Source of the DNA: an uncultured Gammaproteobacteria bacterium
GTDB taxonomy: Bacteria > Pseudomonadota > Gammaproteobacteria > Pseudomonadales > Pseudohongiellaceae
Direction: 5' to 3'
Length of the DNA stretch: 50,371 bases
NCBI GenBank assembly: GCA_903876785.1
Contig: CAIRBI010000286.1
Location: forward strand, 1-50,371
In this document: positions 41,987 to 49,883 of the stretch, piece by piece
How the letters are laid out: the number at the start of each line of letters is the position of its first letter
Numbering within the stretch: position 1 is the first letter of the stretch
Notes under the pieces: generated by a model
Seen by the model: only the letters and a program-made list of their open reading frames with translations
Database searches by the model: none
Told to the model about the DNA's origin: nothing
Translations under genes and position numbers: made by a program

Positions 41987-42565
41987 ATGTCTGAGCGAAT
42001 CACACACGCCACCTCGATCACCGCCTCGCTCTGCCCTGTAACCGCTGCCGATTTCGGCACCGTCGCCGCGCTCGCCGACACCATCTGGCGCTCGCACTAC
42101 TCTGCCATGATCAGCATGGCGCAGATCGATTTCATGCTGGCCGGGCGCTACACGACCGAGCGCTTGAGTCGCTATCTCGATGCGGCTGATTGCTGGCTGG
42201 AGTTGCTCATGGTGCATGGTCTTGCCGTCGGGTATTGCAGCTACGCCCTGACGGAAACGCCGCAGGAGATGAAGCTGCAGGAGCTTTATCTGTTGCCCGA
42301 TTATCGTGGCGGCGGGCTCGGCAGTTTCATGCTCCGGCATGTGGAAGCGCAGGCCCGCACGCGCGGCTGTACAGCGCTGCTGTTGACGGTGAACAAGGGC
42401 AACACGGACGCCATCGCTGTTTATCGCCACGCCGGTTTCAGCGTGCGCGAGGAGGCGGTGTTCGACATCGGCAACGGCTTCGTGATGGATGACTATGTGA
42501 TGGTGAAGAGCGTGATGGCGAAGAGCTGTCTTGACCTGGTCGATGTGCCGGATATACATTCTTGA
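41987..42565 (+). CDS. GNAT-family N-acetyltransferase
   Basis: A 192-residue GNAT protein. The acetyl-CoA pyrophosphate loop is 'LYLLPDYRGGGLGSFMLRHV' (residues 100-119; R-x-x-G-x-G type), preceded by the beta strand 'MKLQELYL' and followed by 'CTALLLTVNKGNTDAIAVYR' and 'HAGFSVREEAVFDIGNG', the classic motif B. Acceptor is unknown; the N-terminal 'TIWRSHYSAMISMAQIDFML' is shared with ribosomal-protein or spermidine-type acetyltransferases. It starts three bases after the small membrane gene, and its stop lies inside the VapBC operator region. Confidence 0.9.
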   Translation: MSERITHATSITASLCPVTAADFGTVAALADTIWRSHYSAMISMAQIDFMLAGRYTTERLSRYLDAADCWLELLMVHGLAVGYCSYALTETPQEMKLQELYLLPDYRGGGLGSFMLRHVEAQARTRGCTALLLTVNKGNTDAIAVYRHAGFSVREEAVFDIGNGFVMDDYVMVKSVMAKSCLDLVDVPDIHS

Positions 42566-42575
42566 TCCTGTATAT
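42531..42575 (+). promoter_or_regulatory. vapBC promoter with operator dyad ATATACA-N10-TGTATAT
   Basis: TTGACC (42531-42536) is 16 bases from TATACA (42553-42558). That -10 is the left arm of a perfect inverted repeat, ATATACA (42552-42558) with TGTATAT (42569-42575), so VapB or a VapBC complex would cover the -10 and start point. The site overlaps the end of the GNAT gene. This is the standard design for autorepressed toxin-antitoxin operons. Confidence 0.6.
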
Positions 42576-42598
42576 TGCAAGTAGTTGAGGGGGTCATC

Positions 42599-42844
42599 AT
42601 GCAAGTGTCCAAATGGGGTAACAGCCTGGCAATCAGGCTGCCCGCAAGTGTGGTGGAGGTTTTGGCGTTGAAGGAAGGTGACGATATCGAAGTCGTGGTC
42701 GCCGAGGAGAGAGTCTTCGCGGTGCGCCGAAAGCCTGACAGGGAAGAGCTGCTGACCCGGTTGAGAAAATTCCGGGGCACGCTGCCGGAAGATTTCAAAT
42801 TCAACAGGGATGAAGCCAATGAGCGACACCAGGATATTTCTTGA
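42599..42844 (+). CDS. VapB/MazE-type AbrB-fold antitoxin
   Basis: An 81-residue antitoxin. The swapped-hairpin AbrB fold is visible as 'MQVSKWGNSLAIRLPASVVE' and 'VLALKEGDDIEVVVAEERVF' (residues 1-42), a near-standard MazE/VapB N-terminus that binds DNA as a dimer. The C-terminal 'LLTRLRKFRGTLPEDFKFNR' would wrap the toxin. GAGGGGG lies seven bases before the ATG. It overlaps vapC by 26 bases, so both are made together. A clear operator over the promoter (42552-42575) supports autoregulation. Confidence 0.92.
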   Translation: MQVSKWGNSLAIRLPASVVEVLALKEGDDIEVVVAEERVFAVRRKPDREELLTRLRKFRGTLPEDFKFNRDEANERHQDIS

Positions 42845-43226
42845 TAGCAATGTTCTCCTGTACCTGCAGTCAGCCGATGCTGAAAAAGCCAACCGGGCCG
42901 AATTGTGTGCCCGCAACGGCGGGGTAATCAGCGTACAGGTCATGAATGAGATCAGCCACGTGATGCTGCACAAATTCCGCCGTCCCTGGGAAGATATCAA
43001 CGAAGTGTTGTCGGTATTGCAACGGCTGTTTGTGATCCGTCCCTTGACGCTGGCGGAGCATCTGGAAGGGCGGCGCCTCGCACAGCGCTACAAACTGGGC
43101 CTCTATGATGCGATGATCGTGGCCTCTGCGCTGCTCGCTCAGTGCGAGATCCTGTATTCGGAAGACATGCAGGACGGCCTGCTGGTGGAGGGGCGTCTCA
43201 GAATACGGAACCCATTCATCCTCTGA
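42819..43226 (+). CDS. VapC-type PIN-domain toxin
   Basis: A 135-residue PIN-domain RNase. The acidic metal site is complete: Asp9 in 'RIFLDSNVLLYL', Glu in 'VQVMNEISHVML', Asp in 'LGLYDAMIVASALLAQC', and Asp residues in 'LYSEDMQDGLLV'. This fits VapC toxins, which cleave tRNA or rRNA when free of VapB. The ATG at 42819 is preferred because AGGG lies ten bases upstream; the ATG at 42810 would be too close to it. No frameshift or loss of key residues is seen, so the pair is probably active. Confidence 0.92.
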   Translation: MSDTRIFLDSNVLLYLQSADAEKANRAELCARNGGVISVQVMNEISHVMLHKFRRPWEDINEVLSVLQRLFVIRPLTLAEHLEGRRLAQRYKLGLYDAMIVASALLAQCEILYSEDMQDGLLVEGRLRIRNPFIL

Positions 43227-43250
43227 TGAAACAGAACAAGGACACCCCCC

Positions 43251-44078
43251 ATGCTTGAATCGATTCGCCAGCAGACTCTGGATGTACTGACCACCCTTAT
43301 CGCTCATCTTCCCAATGTGCTCGGTGGTCTGCTGCTGGTGCTGGCGGGCTGGCTGCTGGCGCGCTTTCTACGCATGGTCATCACACGTTTGATCCAGACA
43401 CTGAACCGCTTCCTCGATCGCCAGTTCAACGGCTCGACACTGCGCTTTTTCCGCATCTCCGCTGCTACCGAGAAGCTGCTCGGCTTTCTGATCTTCTGGA
43501 CCACGATCCTCATCTTCATCACCGTGGCGGTACGGGTCGTGGGCTTCTCGGCAGCAGCGGCCTGGCTGGACCGGCTGGTGGTGTACCTGCCGTCGCTGGT
43601 GTCGGGTGGGCTGATCGTCATCGTCGCTTATATTCTCGGCACCGTGGCGCGCCATCTGGTGAGTCAGGCCTCGGTAACCGCTGATTTCGCGCAGTCGGCG
43701 CTGATCGGGCAGGTCGCCCAGTCTGCTTTTCTGACTATCGGTGTGGTGATTGGCCTCGGGCAAGTGGGAGTAGACGTCAGCTTCCTGATCATCCTCTTTG
43801 CCATCATCTTCGGCACGCTGCTGGCTGGCTTCTCGCTGGCCTTCGGCCTGGGGGCGAGGCCGCTGGTGGAGAACCTGATCGCCACGCGGCATCTGCGTCA
43901 ATTAGTCCGGCCCGGGCTGCTGGTGGACATCGCGGGAGAGCGCGGGCGCGTATTGGAATTCACCGCCACGGGGCTGGTGCTGGAAACCTCGGAAGGGCGT
44001 CGGATCATTCCCGGCAGCCTGTGCATGCAGCAGTCCTTCAGCGTGATCACACGGGAGCCGACGGATGAAGCACTCTAA
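43251..44078 (+). CDS. MscS-like mechanosensitive channel (small)
   Basis: The 275-residue protein has four to five hydrophobic spans: 'VLGGLLLVLAGWLLARFLRM', 'LGFLIFWTTILIFITVAVRV', 'LPSLVSGGLIVIVAYILGTV', 'AFLTIGVVIGLGQVGVDVSF' and 'LIILFAIIFGTLLAGFSLAF'. The conserved 'GLGARPLVENLIATRHLRQL' and the beta segment 'VDIAGERGRVLEFTATGLVL' match the end of the pore helix and the MscS beta domain. It is shorter than MscS (286) and lacks the bottom alpha/beta cage. AAGGA precedes the ATG. Its end overlaps the MgtE-like gene by 14 bases. Confidence 0.85.
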   Translation: MLESIRQQTLDVLTTLIAHLPNVLGGLLLVLAGWLLARFLRMVITRLIQTLNRFLDRQFNGSTLRFFRISAATEKLLGFLIFWTTILIFITVAVRVVGFSAAAAWLDRLVVYLPSLVSGGLIVIVAYILGTVARHLVSQASVTADFAQSALIGQVAQSAFLTIGVVIGLGQVGVDVSFLIILFAIIFGTLLAGFSLAFGLGARPLVENLIATRHLRQLVRPGLLVDIAGERGRVLEFTATGLVLETSEGRRIIPGSLCMQQSFSVITREPTDEAL

Positions 44079-44931
44079 CGCCCTGAGTCTGGAATTTCTG
44101 GCCAGCAAGCCGCAGGCCGCCGCGCAGGTGCTGCAGGCACTGGAGGTTGAACAGGCTGCGCAATATCTGCGGGAGGTGCCCGTGCGCATTCTGGCGCCAG
44201 TGCTGGATGAGATGGAGACGTGGCCGGCCGCGCGCATTCTCGATCTGCTGACGCTGGAACAAAATGCCGCGATCTTCATGCAACTGGGTTATCGCAGCGT
44301 GGCCTCGTTGTTGCGTCTGCAACACGGCGAGCGCCGCGCAGCACTGCTGACGGCGCTGCCCGCCAAGCTGGCACGTCCGCTGACCCAGTCCCTGGCCTAT
44401 CAGGAAAGCACCGTGGGGGCGTGGATGGACATGTCGACGCCGCATTTCTATGCCGATCTCAGCGCGCATGACTGCCTCGCGTTGCTGCGCAAAATATCCC
44501 ACCCCTTCGGTTCGAGCCTGACGGTCATCAGCAAGAATCATCGCGTACTGGGCGTGGTGACACTGGATGCGCTGCTGATCAGCCCCGGGACATCCACGCT
44601 GGGTGAGTTGATGGACATGCAACTGACGCCGCTGCCGGCGGAGCTGAGTCTGGATGTCGCCCGCACCCTGCCCGACTGGCATGCCCACGGCAATCTGCCC
44701 GTGCGCAGCGCTCATGGGACTTTTCTCGGAACGTTGAGTCGCACCGCCCTGCATATGGCGCTGGAAGGCAACAAGGGGGCCAGCAGCCCGACACTCGACG
44801 ACTCAATGCTTACGCACCTGATGCGCGCAATGGTGACGACCATGGCCGGCATGTTGCGCCTGTCATCTAGCACGAGCACTCCCGCGGCAGAGTGGCAATC
44901 TGCCGCCGCCGAGGTTCGTCATGACCAGTAA
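44065..44931 (+). CDS. Soluble MgtE-like protein (N-terminal and CBS-like domains, no membrane part)
   Basis: A 288-residue protein with an MgtE-type superhelical N-terminal domain ('QAAAQVLQALEVEQAAQYLR', 'VLDEMETWPAARILDLLTLE', 'RAALLTALPAKLARPLTQSL') and then a CBS-like pair ('GSSLTVISKNHRVLGVVTLD', 'GNLPVRSAHGTFLGTLSRTA'). No transmembrane segment follows, in contrast to MgtE. In MgtE these domains sense Mg and gate the channel, so this could be a detached regulator of the next gene's transporter or of the channel upstream. It overlaps both neighbours (14 and 11 bases), which supports a shared complex. Confidence 0.78.
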   Translation: MKHSNALSLEFLASKPQAAAQVLQALEVEQAAQYLREVPVRILAPVLDEMETWPAARILDLLTLEQNAAIFMQLGYRSVASLLRLQHGERRAALLTALPAKLARPLTQSLAYQESTVGAWMDMSTPHFYADLSAHDCLALLRKISHPFGSSLTVISKNHRVLGVVTLDALLISPGTSTLGELMDMQLTPLPAELSLDVARTLPDWHAHGNLPVRSAHGTFLGTLSRTALHMALEGNKGASSPTLDDSMLTHLMRAMVTTMAGMLRLSSSTSTPAAEWQSAAAEVRHDQ

Positions 44932-46258
44932 TCATGCAGCGCAACACAGTCCACTGCGCGGCGCCAGCGCTGTCGATATTGCGCTGACCCGCAAATTTCT
45001 CCTCGATTATCCCCGCGATGCGGCGCTGAAGATCGAGGCCATGGCCGTCAGCGAGGCTGCCGCCGCTCTGGCCATGCAGCCGGTGTATGCCCTGTTGATG
45101 ACGTGGAAGTATCTGCTGCCGAGCGTCGCAGCGGACCTCCTCAATGCCTTGCCCGAGGAGCATATCCGCCAGCTGCTGGCCGAGCTGCCACCGCAGGACA
45201 CCGTGCGCATGCTGGGGCAACTGGAGGAGCAAAGGCGTGTGCAGTTGCTGGCCATCCTCACTGAGTCAACACGCAAGGAGCTGAGCGAGCTGCTCACCTA
45301 CCCGGAAAACAGTGCCGGACGCCTGATGGACACCCGCGCCTCCGTATTCCGGGGCGAGATGACGGTGGCCGAGACGCTCAATGTGCTGCGCAAGGCCAAG
45401 CTGCGCACTGCCCGTGGAGTATTTCTGGTGGACAGCGAGGGCCGGCTGACGGCGAAGATTCCGCTGCAGGACATCGCAGTGGCCGAACCCCACGTGCGGC
45501 TGGTCGACCTGGCCCAGGCCGTGCCTGCGGTGGTGCCGAGCACCGCCGAGAAGGACGAGATATCCGAGCTTTTCGAGAAGTATCAGCTGCTGGACCTGCC
45601 AGTGGTCGACATCGATCAGCGCCTGCTCGGCATCATCAACCACAACAGCCTGGTGCAGGTGTCGCAGGAAGATATGTCGTCCGACGTGCTGGCGATGGTG
45701 GGCGCGAGCCGCGACGAGCGCGCCCTCTCGGGCCCCTTGTTTGCGGTTCGCAAACGCATGCCGTGGCTGCAGATCAATCTGTTGACCGCCTTCCTTGCCG
45801 CGTCGGTGGTTGGGCTCTTCGAAGACACGATCGCCAGTTTCACCGCGCTGGCGGTGCTCTTGCCCGTGGTGGCTGGACAATCCGGCAACGCGGGCGCGCA
45901 GGCGCTGGCGGTGACAATGCGCGGGCTGGCCCTGCGGGAGATCACCATCCGCCACTGGTTCCGGGTCATGTATAAAGAAGTGCGGGTAGGTTTTGTCAAT
46001 GGCCTGGGCATCGCTGCCACCTGCGGGCTGGGCGTATTCCTGTGGAGTCAGTCGCTCGGGCTGGTGCTGGTGATCTGCTCCGCCATGGTGGTGGCGATGG
46101 TGGCGGCAGGGTTTGCCGGGGCCATTGTGCCTATTGTGCTGGTGAGATTTGGCCAGGACCCGGCGCAGGCCTCCTCCATCATTCTGACGACGGTCACCGA
46201 TGTGGTCGGTTTCTTCGCGTTTCTCGGCATCGCCACGGCGCTGTCGAGCATGCTCTAG
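44921..46258 (+). CDS. mgtE: MgtE-family magnesium transporter
   Basis: A 445-residue Mg2+ channel/transporter with N-terminal superhelix (about residues 20-125), a CBS pair (about 130-250; 'SAGRLMDTRASVFRGEMTVA', 'LLDLPVVDIDQRLLGIINHN') and a membrane domain of five spans from about residue 290: 'PWLQINLLTAFLAASVVGLF', 'AVLLPVVAGQSGNAGAQALA' (the GNAGxQ pore signature) and 'ASSIILTTVTDVVGFFAFLG' with the conserved Asp. All landmarks are present. It is the last gene of an overlapping trio and overlaps thpR at its 3' end by four bases on the opposite strand. Confidence 0.92.
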   Translation: MTSNHAAQHSPLRGASAVDIALTRKFLLDYPRDAALKIEAMAVSEAAAALAMQPVYALLMTWKYLLPSVAADLLNALPEEHIRQLLAELPPQDTVRMLGQLEEQRRVQLLAILTESTRKELSELLTYPENSAGRLMDTRASVFRGEMTVAETLNVLRKAKLRTARGVFLVDSEGRLTAKIPLQDIAVAEPHVRLVDLAQAVPAVVPSTAEKDEISELFEKYQLLDLPVVDIDQRLLGIINHNSLVQVSQEDMSSDVLAMVGASRDERALSGPLFAVRKRMPWLQINLLTAFLAASVVGLFEDTIASFTALAVLLPVVAGQSGNAGAQALAVTMRGLALREITIRHWFRVMYKEVRVGFVNGLGIAATCGLGVFLWSQSLGLVLVICSAMVVAMVAAGFAGAIVPIVLVRFGQDPAQASSIILTTVTDVVGFFAFLGIATALSSML

Positions 46259-46857
46259 GCTGCGGGCGGCTGCAGCGGCACTGTGGACAGGACCGTATAA
46301 CGCACGGCATCCGGCAGGGTGTCGGAGCGATACAGGTGCACGGCGGTGACTGGCAGATTGCCCCATTGGCCTGCCTGGTGTTGTGTTATCCAGGGTTGGA
46401 GATCAAAGCCTGGATTGAGGCGCTTTTGTGTGGGGCAGGGAGTCGCGGGCAGATGTTTGAGGCGCGCCAGCGTCAGGTGCGGCCGGAAGGGTTTGGTCTC
46501 CCGGGCGTAACCCAGTGCGGCAATTGCTTCGTTCAGGACTGTGGCAAGCCCACTCAGCGCTGGATTTGGTTCCACTCCCAGCCACAGAGCCGATTGAAAA
46601 CTCCCCGCGCCCCGTAACTGCAGCGTAAAAGCACAACGGTTGGCTAGTGCTCGCTGCATGGCGCTGACAATGTCAGGCAGGGCGGGTGCTGACGCAGTGC
46701 CGATGAACTTCAGGGTGATGTGCAGGCTGTCAGGCGCCACGACTCGCAACCCCGCCGCCCGGCTATCAGCGGCTCCCTCCGGTTCGCCCGGCAGGTCGGC
46801 CAGCAGACGGGAGATGACTGGCGTGCAGGGGCAGGCGATGCCGATGAATAGCCGCAA
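46255..46857 (-). CDS. thpR: RNA 2',3'-cyclic phosphodiesterase ThpR
   Basis: A 200-residue 2H phosphoesterase, which opens 2',3'-cyclic phosphates at RNA ends. Both HxT motifs are present: H46-I-T48 in 'APDSLHITLKFIG' and H127-L-T129 in 'TKPFRPHLTLARL'. The N-terminus 'MRLFIGIACP' is conserved. The initiation codon is TTG at 46857 with AGGAGAG at seven bases upstream, and a run of ten T (46878-46887; A on the coding strand) lies just beyond. It is divergent from mrcB. Confidence 0.92.
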   Translation of the reverse strand: MRLFIGIACPCTPVISRLLADLPGEPEGAADSRAAGLRVVAPDSLHITLKFIGTASAPALPDIVSAMQRALANRCAFTLQLRGAGSFQSALWLGVEPNPALSGLATVLNEAIAALGYARETKPFRPHLTLARLKHLPATPCPTQKRLNPGFDLQPWITQHQAGQWGNLPVTAVHLYRSDTLPDAVRYTVLSTVPLQPPAA

Positions 46858-46877
46858 TGACGACTCTCCTGGTTTGG

Positions 46878-46887
46878 TTTTTTTTTT
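46878..46887. repeat. T10 homopolymer in the thpR leader
   Basis: Ten consecutive T residues (A10 on the thpR strand) lie 20 bases upstream of the thpR start, next to its ribosome-binding site. Such tracts can slip during replication and could vary spacing in the leader or the promoter. Confidence 0.8.
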
Positions 46888-46989
46888 GGGGCGTCACGCA
46901 GTGTGAGCTGGTGCCAAATTGCAGGGCAATAATGCCACGAATGCTGAGGGAGCGAAGACTTTCATTGGTCTGCCCCCGGCCTGCGATGG

Positions 46990-46995
46990 CATAAT
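46990..46995 (+). promoter_or_regulatory. Possible -10 box of mrcB (near-leaderless transcript)
   Basis: CATAAT at 46990-46995 is a good -10, and a start point about seven bases later would fall within one or two bases of the mrcB ATG at 47004. No Shine-Dalgarno precedes that ATG. The -35 is weak (TTGGTC at 46965-46970, 19 bases away), so this is tentative. Confidence 0.3.
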
Positions 46996-47003
46996 GCCGC
47001 CCC

Positions 47004-49325
47004 ATGACTACCTCCAATCGCAAGACCTCATCTCGCCAGGCAAGCAAACAGCCACGCTGGTGGCCGAAATACCTGCTGCGCTTCATGTTGCTAGGCACCG
47101 TTGGGGTGGCCGTCTGGTGCGTCTGGATTGACTACGAGATCCGCCGTGACTTCAGCGCTCTGCAATGGGCGCTGCCTGCCCGCATCTATGCCCGTCCGGT
47201 GGAGCTGTATGTTGGCGCTCACCAGAACGCGGCAGACTTTACCGATTACCTGCGGCGGCTGGGCTATATCCAGACGACCCGCGTAACGGAATCCGGTCAG
47301 TTCAATCCGGCCGGTTCCCGCATCGTTCTGCACACTCGCGGCTTTGCCTTCTGGGATGGCACGGAGCCCAGCATTGCGCTGGAAGTGGGCTTCGATGGCC
47401 AGCGCGTCAGCCTGCTGCGCGCCATTCAGGGCGGGGCCGATGTCCCGCTGGTGCGCATGGAGCCGGTGGAGATCGCGCAGATCAACCCCGGCACCGGTGA
47501 GGATCGGCTGCCCATCGACAAGGAAGAGATTCCGGAAGCGCTCGTCAACGCGGTCATCGCCGTGGAGGATCAGCGCTTCTATGAGCATTTTGGTGTCGAC
47601 CCCATCGGCATTGCGCGCGCACTGGTAGCCAATATTCGCGCGGGCGAGATCGTGCAGGGCGGCAGTACGCTGACTCAGCAACTGGTCAAGAATCTGTATC
47701 TGAATCGCGAAAAAACCCTGCGGCGCAAGATCGAAGAGGCGCTGATGGCGCTGGCGCTGGAGATTCACTTCAGCAAGGAAGACATCCTTTACGCCTATCT
47801 CAACGAGGTGTTCCTCGGACAGGACGGCAGTCGCGCCATTCACGGTTTCGCGCTGGCCTCACAGCACTATTTCGGGCGCCCGCTGCAGCAACTCGATCTT
47901 GACGAACTGGCACTGCTGGCCGGTCTGCCGCGCGGGCCATCTTTCTACAACCCGCAGCGCAACCCGGAGCGCGCCACCGAGCGCCGCAACGTAGTGCTCG
48001 CGCGCATGGCTGCGCAGGGTTACATCACCGCAGAACAGCTCGAAGACGCGCAGGGCGCCACGCTGCAGGTCAGCGCCCGGCCGACCAGTCGGGGCGGCGG
48101 TTATCCGGTGTTCATGGACATGGTGCGCAGCGATCTGGCGCGGGATTATGACGCCGATGCCTTGCGCAACGAGGGACTGCGGATCTTCACCACCCTGGAT
48201 GTCAGCATGCAGGCGTCAGTGGAAGCCATGCTCGACAAGTCCGTGCAGGCGGTCGAGCGGCCGACCAAGGGCGAGCCCGCTCCACTGGAGGCCGCAGTCG
48301 TCATTACCGATGCCGCCACCGGCGATGTGCGGGCACTGGCGGGCAGCCGCCAGTCCGGCTACACCGGCTTCAACCGGGCACTGCTCGCGGACAGGCCCAT
48401 CGGCTCGCTGGTCAAGCCAGCGGTATATCTGGCGGCGCTGGAATCGGGCAACTTCAATCTCGCCTCCGTGCTGGCCGATGATCCTATCAGCATGAAGCTG
48501 GACAATGGCGATCTGTGGGAGCCGAAGAACTACGAAAACACGACGGCCGGCGATGTCTACTTTCACGACGCGCTGGAGCGCTCCCTGAACCTGGCGACTG
48601 TGGACCTGGGCATGAAGGTGGGCGTCGACCGGGTTGCCTACATGCTGAGTCGGCTCGGGCATACCGATCGTATTGAACCCTATCCGTCATTGCTGCTGGG
48701 CGCCATCAACATGACGCCCGTGGAAGTCGCCCAGATATATCAGACACTGGCCAGCGGTGGTTTTCGCTCGCCCCTGCGCGCCGTCGAGGCGGTCACCACC
48801 GGCGAGGGTGAGCCGCTCGAGCGTTATGGCATGGAGACCGATCAGGTGGCAGATCCGTCCTCGGTTTTCCTGCTGGAGTATGCGATGCAGGGCGTCTTCG
48901 AGCGTGGCACAGCCAAGACTGCCGCCCCACGGCTCGACAATCAGCTGCCGCTGGCGGGCAAGACCGGCACCACCAATGATTCGCGCGACAGCTGGTTTGC
49001 TGGCTATGGCGACGATCTGGTGGGGGTGGTGTGGCTGGGGCACGACGACAACCGCGAGACTGGTCTCACCGGTGCCACCGGCGCTTTGCGGGTGTGGACG
49101 GATATCATGGCGGAGCTGGATATCCAGCCCCGGCAATCGTTGCCACCGGCCGATATTCAGTGGCAGAGCGTCGCCCTGCGGCCCGTGCGCGTGGCCGAGG
49201 CCCGCAATTGCCTGGAGACCCGACAGTTACCCTTCCGGGCCGGAGCATTGCCGGATGCGGCGGTCAGTTGCGAGACAGGTGGTTCCCTGATGGAGCGCGT
49301 CTTCGACCGCTTCCGAGGCTGGTAG
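47004..49325 (+). CDS. mrcB: Bifunctional penicillin-binding protein 1B
   Basis: Class A PBP that polymerises and cross-links peptidoglycan. The 773-residue protein has a cytoplasmic tail, one membrane anchor (about 27-46), a UB2H-like domain (about 60-140; 'PARIYARPVELYVGA'), the transglycosylase (about 165-340) with Glu188 in 'AVEDQRFYEHFGVDP' and 'QGGSTLTQQLVKNLYLNREK', and the transpeptidase with Ser468-L-V-Lys471, Ser527-L-Asn529 and Lys653-T-Gly. All catalytic motifs are intact. The start lacks a clear ribosome-binding site. It is followed two bases after its stop by a small TPR lipoprotein gene. Confidence 0.97.
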   Translation: MTTSNRKTSSRQASKQPRWWPKYLLRFMLLGTVGVAVWCVWIDYEIRRDFSALQWALPARIYARPVELYVGAHQNAADFTDYLRRLGYIQTTRVTESGQFNPAGSRIVLHTRGFAFWDGTEPSIALEVGFDGQRVSLLRAIQGGADVPLVRMEPVEIAQINPGTGEDRLPIDKEEIPEALVNAVIAVEDQRFYEHFGVDPIGIARALVANIRAGEIVQGGSTLTQQLVKNLYLNREKTLRRKIEEALMALALEIHFSKEDILYAYLNEVFLGQDGSRAIHGFALASQHYFGRPLQQLDLDELALLAGLPRGPSFYNPQRNPERATERRNVVLARMAAQGYITAEQLEDAQGATLQVSARPTSRGGGYPVFMDMVRSDLARDYDADALRNEGLRIFTTLDVSMQASVEAMLDKSVQAVERPTKGEPAPLEAAVVITDAATGDVRALAGSRQSGYTGFNRALLADRPIGSLVKPAVYLAALESGNFNLASVLADDPISMKLDNGDLWEPKNYENTTAGDVYFHDALERSLNLATVDLGMKVGVDRVAYMLSRLGHTDRIEPYPSLLLGAINMTPVEVAQIYQTLASGGFRSPLRAVEAVTTGEGEPLERYGMETDQVADPSSVFLLEYAMQGVFERGTAKTAAPRLDNQLPLAGKTGTTNDSRDSWFAGYGDDLVGVVWLGHDDNRETGLTGATGALRVWTDIMAELDIQPRQSLPPADIQWQSVALRPVRVAEARNCLETRQLPFRAGALPDAAVSCETGGSLMERVFDRFRGW

Positions 49326-49327
49326 GT

Positions 49328-49861
49328 ATGCCACTGAGAAGAATGATGATGAAGAATGTTCTGCTGATCCTGGCTCTCGGCCTGCTCACCGCCTGTAGCG
49401 GCAACATGGGCCGGGGCATCCCCGCGCCGGTCGAGACTCGTGGTCAGGTGATCCGTGCTCCGGCACCGGAGCCCGTGCAGCCGCCCATAGTCGGCCGCGT
49501 CATCGAGCCGATCGTGGAGCGTGATGTGCGTCCGGTTGAGGTCATACCGCCTAGCACGTCCGAGCCGGTCAGGCCCCCAACTCCCGCGTCGCCCGTGGCG
49601 ACACTGATGGCCTCCGTGGACACTGCCGTGGCAGCGGGCGAGCTCGAACAAGCTGCCGCGTTGTGCGAGCGCGCCTTGCGCATCAGCCCGCGTGACGGCT
49701 ATGTGTGGTATCGGTTGGCGAGTATCCGCTTTCAGCAACAGCGGTACTCGGACGCGGATGGTTTCGCGCGGCGCGCACTCGGCTTTGCCGGTGGGGATCG
49801 CGGGCTGGTGCAGGCTATCGACAGCCTGCTTGCCCGGATCGCCGTGGTCCAGCGGCAATAG
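49328..49861 (+). CDS. TPR lipoprotein downstream of mrcB
   Basis: This 177-residue protein has a lipoprotein signal with lipobox 'LLTAC' (Cys23 from this start), then a Pro/Val-rich linker (about residues 30-90) that could cross the periplasm, then a pair of TPR-like helices ('LEQAAALCERALRISPRDGY', 'VWYRLASIRFQQQRYSDADG'). In pseudomonads an equivalent protein lies next to mrcB and may assist PBP1B; that role is inferred from linkage. Three ATG codons follow the first (49343-49349), and the true start may be 49349. The gene converges on the flavoprotein gene after 22 bases. Confidence 0.8.
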   Translation: MPLRRMMMKNVLLILALGLLTACSGNMGRGIPAPVETRGQVIRAPAPEPVQPPIVGRVIEPIVERDVRPVEVIPPSTSEPVRPPTPASPVATLMASVDTAVAAGELEQAAALCERALRISPRDGYVWYRLASIRFQQQRYSDADGFARRALGFAGGDRGLVQAIDSLLARIAVVQRQ

Positions 49862-49883
49862 CGTCACTTTCAAGTCTACTCGC

